From an uncultured Lentisphaerota bacterium (GTDB taxonomy: Bacteria; Verrucomicrobiota; Kiritimatiellia; CAIQIC01), in assembly GCA_903889245.1 (NCBI GenBank), contig CAISWQ010000044.1, forward strand, positions 78,834 through 142,833: 64,000 nt of DNA, in the 5' to 3' direction. The position numbers and the translations under genes were made by a program. Position 1 is the stretch's first letter. Each line of letters starts with the position of its first letter. The notes under the pieces were generated by a model. It did not search any database. It saw only the letters and a program-made list of their open reading frames with translations, and was not told where the DNA came from. Below are positions 24,536 to 33,367 of this stretch, one piece after another.

Positions 24536-24600
24536 CAGTGGTCAGTTGTGGGTTGTCGGTGGGACAACCCGTCAACTGACGACTGACAACGAACAACTGA
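24536..24600 (+). repeat. CAACTGAC-type low-complexity tract before rlmN
   Basis: Words of the form GTCAGTGGTCAGTTGTGG and CAACTGACGACTGACAAC fill the gap before the rlmN start. They include inverted copies (GTCAGTTG…CAACTGAC), so the leader can fold. The vocabulary matches the tract before the dehydrogenase gene. Confidence 0.6.
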
Positions 24601-24601
24601 C

Positions 24602-25624
24602 ATGAAGATAGTGATCCACGGTTTGCTTTTCGATGAGGTCGCGGCGGCGGTACGGGAGTTGGGCGCGCCCGCGTTCCGCGCCAAGCAGCTCTGGCACTGG
24701 CTCTATGTCCAGCGCGCGGCCGCGTGGGACGCGATGAAAAATCTGCCGGCGGACCTGCGCCAGAAGCTCGCCGAAAAATTTGAGCTGGAGGCGGTGCGGC
24801 AGTTGGAGATCACCGGTGTCGAGGGCGAGACGCGGAAGATTCTCGCGGGTCTGCGCGATGGCGAATGCGTGGAAGAGGTTCTGCTGCCGTCGGGCGACCG
24901 GCGGACGGTCTGCATCTCCAGCCAGGTCGGCTGCAAATTTGCCTGCGCGTTTTGCGCAAGCGGCCAGGCGGGTTTCCGGCGCAACCTCTCCGCGGGCGAG
25001 ATCGTCGGCGAGGTCCTGCTCGCCGCCGCGGCATGGAACGACCGGCCGGGCAACCTCGTCTTCATGGGCGTCGGCGAGCCGCTCGATAACTACGACGAGG
25101 TGTTGCGCGCGATCCGCATCCTCAACCACGCCGAGGGGCTCGCCATCGGCGCGCGGCGCATGACGCTTTCGACCTGCGGTGTGATCCCCGGCATCCAGCG
25201 GCTCGCGAACGAGGGACTGCAAATCGAGCTTTCCGTTTCGCTGCACGCGCCCGACGACGCGACGCGCGCGCAACTGATGCCCGTGAACCGGCGCTACCCG
25301 CTCGCCGAGGTGCTCGCCGTGTGCCGGGCCTACGCCGAGAAAACCAAGCGCCTCATCACCTTCGAGTACACCCTCGTTCGCGGCGTCAACGACAGCGCCG
25401 CGCAGGCCGGTGAACTTGTGCGCCTGCTGGCGCCGCTGCCGGCGCGCGTGAACCTGATCCCGTTGAGCCCGGTCGAGGGTTATGCGGGCGAGCCATCCGC
25501 GCCGGAGACCGCGCGGCAGTTCATCCGCGCGCTCGAGCGCGCCGGGCTCAACGCCACGTTGCGCGACTCGCAGGGCAGCCGCCTCAAGGCCGCCTGCGGC
25601 CAGCTCCGCATCCGCCACCTCTGA
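24602..25624 (+). CDS. rlmN: Dual-specificity RNA methyltransferase RlmN (23S rRNA A2503)
   Basis: A 340-residue radical SAM methyltransferase. The 4Fe-4S motif is C111-x3-C115-x2-C118 in 'CKFACAFCASG'. The second catalytic cysteine is C332 in 'KAACGQL', matching E. coli Cys355. 'FMGVGEPLDNYD', 'TLSTCGVIPGI' and 'LSVSLHAPDD' are typical RlmN blocks. It methylates C2 of A2503 in 23S rRNA, and A37 in some tRNAs. The length is normal. The gene follows a repeat-rich leader and ends 6 bases before a palindrome array. Confidence 0.93.
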   Translation: MKIVIHGLLFDEVAAAVRELGAPAFRAKQLWHWLYVQRAAAWDAMKNLPADLRQKLAEKFELEAVRQLEITGVEGETRKILAGLRDGECVEEVLLPSGDRRTVCISSQVGCKFACAFCASGQAGFRRNLSAGEIVGEVLLAAAAWNDRPGNLVFMGVGEPLDNYDEVLRAIRILNHAEGLAIGARRMTLSTCGVIPGIQRLANEGLQIELSVSLHAPDDATRAQLMPVNRRYPLAEVLAVCRAYAEKTKRLITFEYTLVRGVNDSAAQAGELVRLLAPLPARVNLIPLSPVEGYAGEPSAPETARQFIRALERAGLNATLRDSQGSRLKAACGQLRIRHL

Positions 25625-25630
25625 CGGAAC

Positions 25631-25743
25631 TTTTCCCGGGATTGGAAAGTGAACCCGCTGGTTTCTCCAGGTATTGGAAAATCTCGCGAGATTTTTTCCA
25701 AGGCTTGGAAATTTTCGGACAGATTTTTCCGGGCCTTGGAAAC
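25631..25743 (+). repeat. Palindrome array, four copies, between convergent genes
   Basis: Cores centred at 25640 (CCCGGGATTGG), 25672 (CCAGGTATTGG), 25703 (CCAAGGCTTGG) and 25734 (CCGGGCCTTGG), spaced 32, 31 and 31 bp. It fills the gap between the rlmN stop and the stop of the large leftward gene, so it cannot act as a simple upstream element for either. Confidence 0.93.
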
Positions 25744-25781
25744 TGCAACCGCTTTATCTGCTATTCGCAATCTTCTATCCG

Positions 25782-28772
25782 CTATCCCCCCGGCGCGGCG
25801 AGCGTGGCGTGCCAGAGCGAGGGCTCGGCCTTGCGCGCAGGCTCGTCGGGCAGGCGGAAGCTGACGGTGTTCTTCTCAAGCGTAACGGGCACGGAGCCGA
25901 AACCTTCCAACAACAACTGCGCAGGACCTTCGCGCGGGAGCTGTAGCTCCCGCCCACCAGCGGGCAGCTCGGCGGCGACGGCGCTGCCGGCGGTGGCGAA
26001 GATCCAGAGGTCCATTTTCCTGGCGTCGCCCTCGGCGACGAACGAGACGCCGTCGTTGCCGAAGTCGCGCGCCCCAATTTTCTGGAGGCGGCCGGCGACG
26101 AGGCCGGGCGCGGTGACGCGGAAGCCGTGGGCGGCGAGCGCGCCACGCGGCTGCGCGCCGAGGTTGGCGGTGATTTCCATCTCGCCGAACGCCGAGCGTA
26201 GCAGGCCATCGTCATCGCGCACCGGCGGCGTCGGGCGTTCGTGCGCGAAGGTGCGCAGCGGCACGCCGGTGTAGCGCGCACAAACGCTCTTTTGGAGGCG
26301 GTCGAGCCAGCGCAGCCACTCGCGCGGCTTGGGCTCGTCGAGCGCCTTGGCGGCGACGCGATCGCTCATGCCGAAGCCGAGGCCGAGCGTCCACGCGACG
26401 ATCTCCGGGTTGGTGACGAACTGGCCGAGGTCATGGTAGAGCAGCGCCGCCTTGTCGTGCGCGATCAGTTGCGCGAGCGGGAAGATGTCCCACGTCTGCG
26501 GCGGGAAAGTGTACTTGAGTAACTGGATGTGGTCGGGCGCGTGCGTGGTGGGCACAAGCTGGAAGCTCAAGCCGCAGAACTGCGCCTCGTAGTTCGCCAC
26601 GCGGTCCCAACCGGCCTCGGTGGAGAGCGGGACGCGCGCGGCGTCCTCCATCACCTGCGAGAGCAGTCCCTCGATGTAGGCGGCCGGCGCGGGCGAGGCC
26701 GGGTTCAGGTCGTAGTGCGAGTGCCGCGCGCCATTCTGGTCCTGGAACAAAACATCCACCGGGTAATCCGCGGTGAACTGCCGGAGGGTCTCGCGGTTCG
26801 CCTGCTGCACGGCGGGGTGCCAGTGGCAGACGGTGTAGCCATCGTTGATGTGATAGCGCTCGTAGCTGGGCTTGCCATCGAGGTGGCGCAGGAGCGGCGC
26901 CTCGCCCTCGCGCGCGAAGGTGGGGCCGCGCGGATGGTCGCACCACCACGTCGGGTTCGTGTAGGGCATTACGAGCAAGCCGCGCCGGTGGCACGCGTCG
27001 AAGAGCTCGCGGAACTGCTGCGGCGTGCCGAAGTCGGCGCGCGGCGGCAGATGGTCGGGATACTCCTTGTCGAACCCGCCCTTGAGGTAGTCGGCAAAAT
27101 GCACCAGCGTCGCCGGCGGCAACTGGTTGAGGTGCGCCAGCTTCTCTGCGCAGGTGCCGGCATAATAGACCAGCACCGACTGCTTGAACTTCGCGAGCAG
27201 CTCCGCCGGCATTTTTTCCTCGAGCCGCCGCGTGATGCGGTTGTCGGCGCAGTAGGTCTGCAAGTCGCGCTCGACGGACTGGGAGAGCGTCACGCGCACG
27301 GCGGGCGCGCGCCATGTGGCGCCGGGTTTGACGAACGTGTTGAATGCGCGGTCCGCGTAGCCGCCGCGCTCATCGCCGCCGCAGCCGAGCGTACCCGGCA
27401 CAAAGATGGTCTCCGGCTTCTGCGCCGCCGCCCAGGCGGCGTTCGTCAGCGGCTGCACGCCATAGACCGCCGCCGCGCCGCCGGCGGTCTCGAGGCGGAC
27501 GAAATCCGCAAAGGCCGGCGGATAGGTGAGGCTGTACTTGAAATAGCGCACCGGCATCAGCGCGCCATGGAGCGAATAGCCGCCGACCTCGAACCAGTGG
27601 CCGCCGGCGCGCACGTAGCGGCCGAGCGCGGCGATGGTTTTTTCCAGCGGCTGCGCCTGCGTGGCGGGCAGGCTCTCGCCGTAGGGATTGAGGATGGCGA
27701 GATAGTCGTTGCTTGCCAGCGCCGCCAGCATCTCGGCCGGCGAGGTCAATTCCACGAGCGTCACCTTGCCATCCTGGATCGCGCGCAGCTTGCGGAACTG
27801 CTCCGCCCACGCGCGGACTTGGGTCGAGTTACCGTTGCCGATGGCGGGGCCTTGTGCCAGCGCAAGCACGGCGAGCTTCGTGCGCGGCGCGGCGGCGGTC
27901 CGCGTCAGCTTGCTCATCACCGCGCCGATGATGCGTTGCACGTGGCCCGCCGGCACGCCATCCACGAAACCGCTGACGCGCCAGAGCCGGCCGGTGCCGC
28001 CGAGCCCGCTCGCATAGAACCACGGGCCGTGCGCTGTTTCCACGAGCACGAGGTCGGCCTGCTTCGGTCCGGGTGGCCGGTTGCAGACTGCGGTCGCGCT
28101 CTGCAATCGCCGCGCGAGCTCGGCGCCGAGCCATTCGCGCCCTGCGGCGGTCACCGTCAGCGGCACCGGTGGATCATTCATCGGCCGCATGACCAGCTTG
28201 TCGCCCGTGAGCTGCGCGTAGCCTTTGCCGCCGACCGGCTGCGAGCGCCACGCCGCGGGCTGCTCCTCCGACTGGCGCTCGAAGAACGCGCGGCGCAGGG
28301 CAAGCCCGACGCCGTGGTTGCCGTTCGCCGGGAAGATACAACGCTGGAGCTGCGCCGGATCGAAACGCAACCGCGCCGGCAGGGAAAAATCCAACAGCGG
28401 TGCGGCGCCCTGCGGCTGCACCTCGGCGGTGAACTCGACGCCATCGGCGCGCGCGGTGGCAAGCACCGTGACGTTCAACGCGGCGCTGCGATAGTTCAAC
28501 CGCGCCGACTTACCATCGGCAGAGGGCTCGCAGGCAAAAGCGTTGGAGGTCGAGCCGGCGATGAAATCGTTCGCGCAGACCACGCGGCCGTCCTGAAACT
28601 TCGCCGACCATAGGCCGAACTCGCCGGACGACAGGACGGGAGCCTGTTGCACGACCTGCAACGCGCCATTGTTCGAGTTGAACTGGAACTCGCCACCGCC
28701 GGCTTTCAGCGCAACATCGGCCCGCGCCGTCAGCGCCAGCACCAGCGCAACCAGCAAGAAAGATGTTTTCAT
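25782..28772 (-). CDS. Large secreted glycosidase-like protein (TIM-barrel, DUF6259-like)
   Basis: A 996-residue protein with signal peptide MKTSFLLVALVLALTARA. An N-terminal beta-rich region precedes a middle part with barrel-like strands and acidic motifs: 'PADYLKGGFDKEYPDHLPPR'-type segments, 'LLVMPYTNPTWW', 'DVLFQDQNGARHSHYD' and 'PLSTEAGWDRVANYEAQ', where the Asp and Glu are candidate catalytic residues. A C-terminal beta-sandwich follows. The overall layout resembles secreted DUF6259/GH101-like proteins of glycan-degrading bacteria; I cannot assign a linkage. The start is set by the signal peptide. A single palindrome lies 30 bases upstream. Confidence 0.6.
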   Translation of the reverse strand: MKTSFLLVALVLALTARADVALKAGGGEFQFNSNNGALQVVQQAPVLSSGEFGLWSAKFQDGRVVCANDFIAGSTSNAFACEPSADGKSARLNYRSAALNVTVLATARADGVEFTAEVQPQGAAPLLDFSLPARLRFDPAQLQRCIFPANGNHGVGLALRRAFFERQSEEQPAAWRSQPVGGKGYAQLTGDKLVMRPMNDPPVPLTVTAAGREWLGAELARRLQSATAVCNRPPGPKQADLVLVETAHGPWFYASGLGGTGRLWRVSGFVDGVPAGHVQRIIGAVMSKLTRTAAAPRTKLAVLALAQGPAIGNGNSTQVRAWAEQFRKLRAIQDGKVTLVELTSPAEMLAALASNDYLAILNPYGESLPATQAQPLEKTIAALGRYVRAGGHWFEVGGYSLHGALMPVRYFKYSLTYPPAFADFVRLETAGGAAAVYGVQPLTNAAWAAAQKPETIFVPGTLGCGGDERGGYADRAFNTFVKPGATWRAPAVRVTLSQSVERDLQTYCADNRITRRLEEKMPAELLAKFKQSVLVYYAGTCAEKLAHLNQLPPATLVHFADYLKGGFDKEYPDHLPPRADFGTPQQFRELFDACHRRGLLVMPYTNPTWWCDHPRGPTFAREGEAPLLRHLDGKPSYERYHINDGYTVCHWHPAVQQANRETLRQFTADYPVDVLFQDQNGARHSHYDLNPASPAPAAYIEGLLSQVMEDAARVPLSTEAGWDRVANYEAQFCGLSFQLVPTTHAPDHIQLLKYTFPPQTWDIFPLAQLIAHDKAALLYHDLGQFVTNPEIVAWTLGLGFGMSDRVAAKALDEPKPREWLRWLDRLQKSVCARYTGVPLRTFAHERPTPPVRDDDGLLRSAFGEMEITANLGAQPRGALAAHGFRVTAPGLVAGRLQKIGARDFGNDGVSFVAEGDARKMDLWIFATAGSAVAAELPAGGRELQLPREGPAQLLLEGFGSVPVTLEKNTVSFRLPDEPARKAEPSLWHATLAAPGG

Positions 28773-28801
28773 GTCGCGGCAGTGAACCACGCGCCGGAAT
28801 G

Positions 28802-28820
28802 TTTTCCAAGCCTTGGAAAA
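28802..28820 (-). repeat. Single palindrome between two leftward genes
   Basis: One perfect copy, TTTTCCAAGCCTTGGAAAA, centred at 28811. It abuts the nrdG stop codon and lies 30 bases upstream of the large secreted protein. A TTCACT box 17 bases beyond its TTGGAA half is only a weak -10 match. Confidence 0.9.
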
Positions 28821-29639
28821 TCAGTCGCGGCAGAGGAGTTCGCGGACGTGGGGGCGGAGCAGGTCGGCGGCGGCGCGCAGGCGGTCGGGCGAAGTCCGCG
28901 GCCGCTGGCGCATAGCGGGATCAGGCAGGTCCTCGCGCGGCAAAAAGGGCTGGAGGACCAGGCGGCTGGCGCCTTCAATCCACCGGCCGATTTCACAGAG
29001 GTCGGCGTCGGTGTGGACATCCTCGAGCAGCGTGGTGCGCAGTTCGTAGGGGCGGTGGCCGGCGCGGAGGATATCGAGGCTCTGCGCGACGCGGTCCGCG
29101 TCGGCGAAGCCGGTCAGGCGCGGGTAGGCGGCACGGCTGCACTTGATGTCGAGCGCGATGTAGTCCACGAGCGGCAGCGCGGCGGCGAGGACCTCCGGCC
29201 GCGAGCCGTTGGTGTCGAGCTTGATCGCGAAGCCGTGGCGCTTGAGGCGGGTGATGAGCTCGGGCAGCGCGGGCGAGAGGGTCGGCTCGCCGCCGGTGAT
29301 GACGACGCCATCGGCCCAGTGTTTGCGGAAGTGGACGGCGGCGTGCTCGAGGTGTTCCCACGGGAGGCCGTCGCGGTGCGCGGCGAGGAGCGCGGCGTTA
29401 TGGCAGTAGCCGCAGCGGAAGTTGCAGCCGCTCAAGAAGAAGATCGCCGCGACCCGGCCGGGGAAATCCACGAGCGTCGGCTGCTTGAGGTAGGCGACGA
29501 CGGGGGACAGGGACGAGGGGTGCGGGACCAGGAGCGAGGGGCGCGCCGGGTGCGAGGGCGCGTGCGCCCAGACCATCGCGGAACGGGCGGCGGCGTCCAC
29601 GATGGCGAGATCAGCCCACGCTAGAGTCTGGCGGCGCAT
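28821..29639 (-). CDS. nrdG: Anaerobic ribonucleotide reductase activating protein (NrdG-type radical SAM)
   Basis: A 272-residue radical SAM activase with C72-x3-C76-x2-C79 in 'SGCNFRCGYCHN', then 'VVITGGEPTLSPALPELI' and 'AIKLDTNGSRPEVL'. It would reduce SAM to form the glycyl radical on the NrdD protein encoded upstream. Conserved sequence begins at 'AYLKQPTLVDFPG'; the 50 or so residues before it include a Pro/Ser-rich stretch (HPARPSLLVPHPSS) encoded by a low-complexity tract, so the true start is uncertain (ATG 29639 or 29576). It follows the thioredoxin-like gene after a repeat-rich gap. Confidence 0.83.
   Translation of the reverse strand: MRRQTLAWADLAIVDAAARSAMVWAHAPSHPARPSLLVPHPSSLSPVVAYLKQPTLVDFPGRVAAIFFLSGCNFRCGYCHNAALLAAHRDGLPWEHLEHAAVHFRKHWADGVVITGGEPTLSPALPELITRLKRHGFAIKLDTNGSRPEVLAAALPLVDYIALDIKCSRAAYPRLTGFADADRVAQSLDILRAGHRPYELRTTLLEDVHTDADLCEIGRWIEGASRLVLQPFLPREDLPDPAMRQRPRTSPDRLRAAADLLRPHVRELLCRD
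29497..29556 (-). repeat. GGGAC(C)AGG-type tract inside the nrdG 5' region
   Basis: G-rich words on the + strand (GGGGACAGGGACGAGGGG, GGGACCAGGAGCGAGGGG) form an irregular tandem tract. On the coding strand it is translated as the Pro/Ser/Leu-rich stretch near the N-terminus of the NrdG-type protein. Confidence 0.5.
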
Positions 29640-29740
29640 AAAAAGAAAACCTGAAAGCAGAAACCTGAAAGCTGAAACCGGAGACCTGAAACCTGAAACC
29701 GAAAAGCAAAAAGTGGAAAGCTGAAAACGGAGAAAATGGG
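29640..29740 (-). repeat. CCTGAAA(G/C)C tandem-like tract before nrdG
   Basis: About ten irregular copies of CTGAAA(C/G)C (+ strand: ACCTGAAAGC, GCTGAAACC, CCTGAAACCTGAAACC, GCTGAAAACGG) directly precede the ATG at 29639. It is visibly AT-richer than the surroundings, and no gene is seen in it. Confidence 0.65.
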
Positions 29741-29779
29741 CGTGCTGGACAGCGAGGGTCAAAGCGGGAGTTGGCAGGC

Positions 29780-29815
29780 CAATGCTCCATTGCTCCAGTA
29801 CTCCATCACCCCAAC
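29780..29815 (-). repeat. GGAGTACTGGAGCA tract, second copy of the GGAGT family
   Basis: The + strand reads TGCTCCATTGCTCCAGTACTCC. On the other strand this is the same GGAGT(A)xTGGAG vocabulary as at 22203–22316. It lies just after the stop of the thioredoxin-like gene. Confidence 0.55.
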
Positions 29816-29824
29816 GGTTGCGGT

Positions 29825-30220
29825 TCAGCCGCGCGCCTGGTGCAACACGGCCTCGATCATCTTGGGCGGCAGGACGCCCTTGCCGGCCTCGGTGTAGTCG
29901 GTCTGGAGGCCGAGGTGCTGGTAGAGCTTGCTGGTTTTGCAGACGGGATCGGCCGCGCCGGGCGCGGGATTCGGCACATAGTCGTAGGCGCCGGTGGCCT
30001 CGTTGAAGCGCGTGACGACGAAGGCCGGGATGCGCTGCGGGTTGATGCACTCGGCCTTGCAGAAGGCGACGAGGCCCTCGACGTTGCCAAGTTCGTAATA
30101 GCACTTCTCGAACTCGGTCCATTCGGGCTCGGTCAGCAGGTCATCGAGCCGCTGGTTGAGCTGCTTGCACTTGGCGCAGTCTTTTTTGCCGAAGACGAGG
30201 ATGCGGTAATGTTTGGCCAT
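29825..30220 (-). CDS. Glutaredoxin/thioredoxin-like redox protein
   Basis: A 131-residue protein with an N-terminal beta strand followed by C15-A-K-C18 ('FGKKDCAKCKQLNQ'), the position of a glutaredoxin-type active site. 'RIPAFVVTRFNEATG' may correspond to the cis-Pro strand. The protein is longer than a usual glutaredoxin (about 85 residues). It lies between nrdD and nrdG, so it may supply electrons to, or otherwise serve, the anaerobic ribonucleotide reductase; formate is the usual reductant for many NrdD enzymes, so this is inference. ATG 30220 is preceded by a GGAGC ribosome-binding sequence. Confidence 0.65.
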   Translation of the reverse strand: MAKHYRILVFGKKDCAKCKQLNQRLDDLLTEPEWTEFEKCYYELGNVEGLVAFCKAECINPQRIPAFVVTRFNEATGAYDYVPNPAPGAADPVCKTSKLYQHLGLQTDYTEAGKGVLPPKMIEAVLHQARG

Positions 30221-30272
30221 GAAAGCTCCCGGAACTTTATGCTGTCAGTTTGCCGATGGGTGATGGGGTGGT

Positions 30273-32987
30273 TCAGCCTTTGTTCAGCTCGTCGGCCGTC
30301 TCGACGCGGTAGCGGCCGCGGCGGCGGGCGAGCAGCTCGCCGAAGCGCTTGGATTTGTTCCAGTTTTTGATCTTGCTGAAGTAGCCGACGACGCGCGTCT
30401 CCTGCTCGACGTTGTCGGTGTGGCACCGCGTGCAGCGGGGATGCAGGCCGCGCATGTTGTGGCCGCAGTCGCAGCAGTAGGTGAACTCCGGCGAGATGGT
30501 GAGCTGGGCCGACTGCGTGCGGAAGAAGGTCTCGCGCACGAGGCGGGCGATAGACTCCGGCGACGGCTGCTCCTCGCCGACGAAGGCGTGGATGATCGCG
30601 CCGGACTCGATCAGGCTGTGGAACTGGCTCTGCTGGCTGATGCGCTCGACGAGGCCGACCTCCGCATCCGCCGAGAGGTGGACGCTGTTGGTATAATAGG
30701 CCACGTCCTCGCTGTCGCCCTTGATGACGCTGCGCGCCTCGGTCGGGAAGAAGACGAGGTCGGCCTTGGCGAGGCGGCGCGCCGCGCTCTCGGCGGGCGA
30801 CTCCTCGAGGCTGAACTTGAGCCCGTGCTGCTCCGTGAACTCGCGGACGCGCAGGAACATGTGCGCGACGACCTTGAGCGCCATGTCCATCGCGGCGGCG
30901 TCCTCGTGCAACTCGCGGCCGAGCAGGAATTTCACCGCGTCGTTCACGCCGATCAGGCCGATGATATAGGTGCACTTGTCGAGCTCGACGTAGGGCTTGC
31001 CGTCGCACGCGTTCTTGCCGATCTGCCAGAGCGGGCGGCCGGGGCCGCTGATCATCTCGGCGATCTTCGCCTTCTTCTGCAGATGCGCCTGCACGGCGAG
31101 GTTGAGCAGCCGGTCAATCTCCTCCAGCAGCCCGCCGAGGTCCTTGCGCCCCTTGCGGGCGGCGACGAAGGCGCACTGCGGGATGTTGATCGTGACGTTC
31201 TGGAAGCCGCAGAAGCGCAGGCTTTCGGGATGGCGCAGCAGGTAGTTGTCCTGAATGGTGGTGCGCAGCCGGCAACAGGCGGAGAGCGTGACGGCGTCGC
31301 GGTCGAAGATGAAGTAGGTGGAGCCGTTGCGGCTGGCGACCTCGCACGCGCGCAGGAAGATCGCGTACTGGGCGGGATCGGCGAAGGTCTCCTCGCTGAT
31401 GTGGAAGTCGCACTTCGGGAACTCGAACACGCGGCCGTTGCGGTCGCCATCCTCCCAGACCTCCAGCAGCGCGCGGGAGAAGTTCTGCGCGATCTCGGTG
31501 TAGTCGCCGTAGGTCACGATGTGCTCGCCGCGCTCGGCGAGCGCGCCGGCGACATCCTTGTCGTAGCCCACGCCCTTGACCGCGTCCACGACCTCGCGCA
31601 ACACGAGCCGGCGCTGGCCGTCTTCCGCCACATAGAGGTCCATCAACTGCCAGCCGGCGGGCGTCTTCTCGTCGCGCCGCACTTCCTCGAGCGTGACCTT
31701 GGCGCCATCGGCCTTGCGCAGCATGTAGCGGCCGCCGGGGCCGACCGCGGGCACGTCCTTGAGGTAGCTGGGCACGCCGGAGTGGATGTTGAAATCCAGG
31801 AACAGCGTCTGGCCGCCGCGCGAGAACGCGTTCTGCGAGCCGTTGAAGATCAGCTCCTGCGCCACCTGCTTGAGGTGCTTGGCGTCCAGGCCCTCGAGAT
31901 AGGGCGCGTAGAGGATGTTGAGGTAGGCCAGCCCGAGCGCGCCGGCGTAGTTCGACTGCATCGAGGCGAGGAACGTGTTCAGGTGGCCGGTCAGCACCGA
32001 GGCGCTGCGCGCCGGCTTGCTCTCCGTGTTCAGGTTGCTCAAGCCGGTCAGCCCGTACTTCTTCACGTACTCCACCGAGTGCGACGAGCAGTAGACGCGG
32101 TGCGGATAGCCCAGGTCGTGCAGGTGCACCGCGCCCGTGTTGTGCGCGTGCTTCACGTCGGTCGAGAAGATCGTGTCCATCGCCCACTGCTTCAGGATCA
32201 GCTCGGCGATGCCGAGGTTCACCGCCTCGGGATTGTTGTTGACGATGTTGCTGTTCTCGACGCTCTTGGTGAACATCAGCTTGTCAATGTAGTCGCGCGG
32301 CACGCTGTAGAGCGAGAGGTCCTGCAGCTCGGCGCGGAAATGATGCGCCGCCAGCTCGTTGTTCACCAGCTCGCGGATCAGCTTCGTGCTGACGGACTTC
32401 AGGCCGCAGGCGATCACGTGGTTCTCGACCGCCTTGGAAATCTTGACCGCCTTCTCCACCGGCAGCCGGATTTTCTCCGTGAGCTGCTTGACGATGCGCA
32501 CGCGGTCCCACGGCAGCGTCTCATCGGTCGAGACGCTCTCGACCAGCAGCAGGCTCGCGTCGGTCACGTCCTTGCTCGCGCCGTGCTGCGCGTCGCGGAC
32601 GCGGATGTGCTCACGCGCCTGCGAGCGCAGCTTGCGGTAGCGCTTGTAGGCGGCGACCACCGCCGCGAACCCCATCTCCGCGAGCACGACCTCCACCAAG
32701 TCCTGCACGTCCTCGAGGTGCGCGAGGCGCTGGCCCTGCTCGTCCGGCGAAACGAAGTACTCGCTCTGCGGATGATTGAGCTGCTCGAGGACGCGGTCGG
32801 TCGCCTCCTCCGGCATGTCCGCCGGCGCGACCACGCCGCCGTGCCGCGCGACGTTCTCCGCCGCCTTGCGGATCGCCTCAGTGATCTTCTCGCGCTGGAA
32901 CGGCACGACGATCCCGTCGCGTTTACGGAACCCGTCCAGCCTCGTTTTCGCCGCCACCGCGCCACCCTTTTCTGCCACGCTCTCCAT
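30273..32987 (-). CDS. nrdD: Anaerobic ribonucleoside-triphosphate reductase NrdD
   Basis: A 904-residue class III ribonucleotide reductase. An N-terminal ATP-cone (about 15–115; 'KRDGIVVPFQREKITEAI') gives allosteric control. The C-terminal zinc site is 'CCDCGHNMRGLHPRCTRC', and the glycyl radical is Gly868 in RVVGYFSKI, as in NrdD of thermophiles. 'NTGAVHLHDLGYP' and 'GGQTLFLDFN' are typical barrel segments. ATG 32987 has GAGGGA at the right distance; upstream in-frame ATGs at 33035 and 33062 overlap the promoter region and are rejected. Its upstream region has an NrdR-box pair. Confidence 0.95.
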   Translation of the reverse strand: MESVAEKGGAVAAKTRLDGFRKRDGIVVPFQREKITEAIRKAAENVARHGGVVAPADMPEEATDRVLEQLNHPQSEYFVSPDEQGQRLAHLEDVQDLVEVVLAEMGFAAVVAAYKRYRKLRSQAREHIRVRDAQHGASKDVTDASLLLVESVSTDETLPWDRVRIVKQLTEKIRLPVEKAVKISKAVENHVIACGLKSVSTKLIRELVNNELAAHHFRAELQDLSLYSVPRDYIDKLMFTKSVENSNIVNNNPEAVNLGIAELILKQWAMDTIFSTDVKHAHNTGAVHLHDLGYPHRVYCSSHSVEYVKKYGLTGLSNLNTESKPARSASVLTGHLNTFLASMQSNYAGALGLAYLNILYAPYLEGLDAKHLKQVAQELIFNGSQNAFSRGGQTLFLDFNIHSGVPSYLKDVPAVGPGGRYMLRKADGAKVTLEEVRRDEKTPAGWQLMDLYVAEDGQRRLVLREVVDAVKGVGYDKDVAGALAERGEHIVTYGDYTEIAQNFSRALLEVWEDGDRNGRVFEFPKCDFHISEETFADPAQYAIFLRACEVASRNGSTYFIFDRDAVTLSACCRLRTTIQDNYLLRHPESLRFCGFQNVTINIPQCAFVAARKGRKDLGGLLEEIDRLLNLAVQAHLQKKAKIAEMISGPGRPLWQIGKNACDGKPYVELDKCTYIIGLIGVNDAVKFLLGRELHEDAAAMDMALKVVAHMFLRVREFTEQHGLKFSLEESPAESAARRLAKADLVFFPTEARSVIKGDSEDVAYYTNSVHLSADAEVGLVERISQQSQFHSLIESGAIIHAFVGEEQPSPESIARLVRETFFRTQSAQLTISPEFTYCCDCGHNMRGLHPRCTRCHTDNVEQETRVVGYFSKIKNWNKSKRFGELLARRRGRYRVETADELNKG

Positions 32988-33049
32988 GATATCCCTCGCA
33001 AATTTCCGGCCCAAAATTTCCGCCGACCCAGCCATCGGCAACGGCGGCG

Positions 33050-33078
33050 ATAAAACCAACATCGTGTGGCCCTGTCAA
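33050..33078 (-). promoter_or_regulatory. nrdD promoter
   Basis: On the minus strand a perfect TTGACA (33073–33078), a 17-base spacer and TTTTAT (33050–33055) form the promoter. The spacer carries the degenerate second NrdR-box-like site, so repressor binding there would block RNA polymerase. Confidence 0.6.
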
Positions 33079-33085
33079 GCACCCG

Positions 33086-33101
33086 CCACAAGATATTGTG
33101 G
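33086..33101. promoter_or_regulatory. NrdR box (upstream copy)
   Basis: CCACAAGATATTGTGG is a near-perfect 16-bp match to the known NrdR-box pattern (ACACWATAT-x-T-x-GTGT type). It lies just upstream of the nrdD -35. A weaker copy, CCAACATCGTGTGG (33056–33069), is centred 31 bp away, the three-turn spacing usual for NrdR box pairs. No nrdR gene is in the window. Confidence 0.72.
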
Positions 33102-33367
33102 CGAGCCTTGATTTTAGCGGGGAAACTGCATCATTTTTTTCCGGACGCGCGCCGCACTTTTCACGGCAAAGGGTTTTCCCGGATTAGGCGCGTTTATTGG
33201 TGACCATGGTTCCGCCGGCCCAGACGCTTTTCAGGCATGGAGTTTCCTGCTGCTGCTGCTTCCCTGGGCATGGGTAAACGAAAAATTCCAACCAAGGAGG
33301 AGGCGACTTTTCTCCGCCTCGACAGCGGCGGGGGGTTGGGCTATCGTCTCGCCCCTCGACCGTCACC
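33102..33367. other. Divergent intergenic region nrdD–hisC, no gene seen
   Basis: 266 bases between the NrdR-box promoter and hisC. A short inverted repeat (GAGGCG…CGCCTC) near 33300–33320 and a GGAGGAGG purine run are the only visible structures. Short open frames here lack coding character. No palindrome copies are present. Confidence 0.5.

Noticed and set aside
26529..28613. 694-codon frame opposite the large secreted protein
   Set aside because: No signal peptide or domain, Arg/His-rich composition. The leftward gene has a signal peptide and plausible enzyme motifs.
30420..33053. 877-codon open frame antisense to nrdD
   Set aside because: Shadow of a clearly conserved gene. No start region, no recognised motif.
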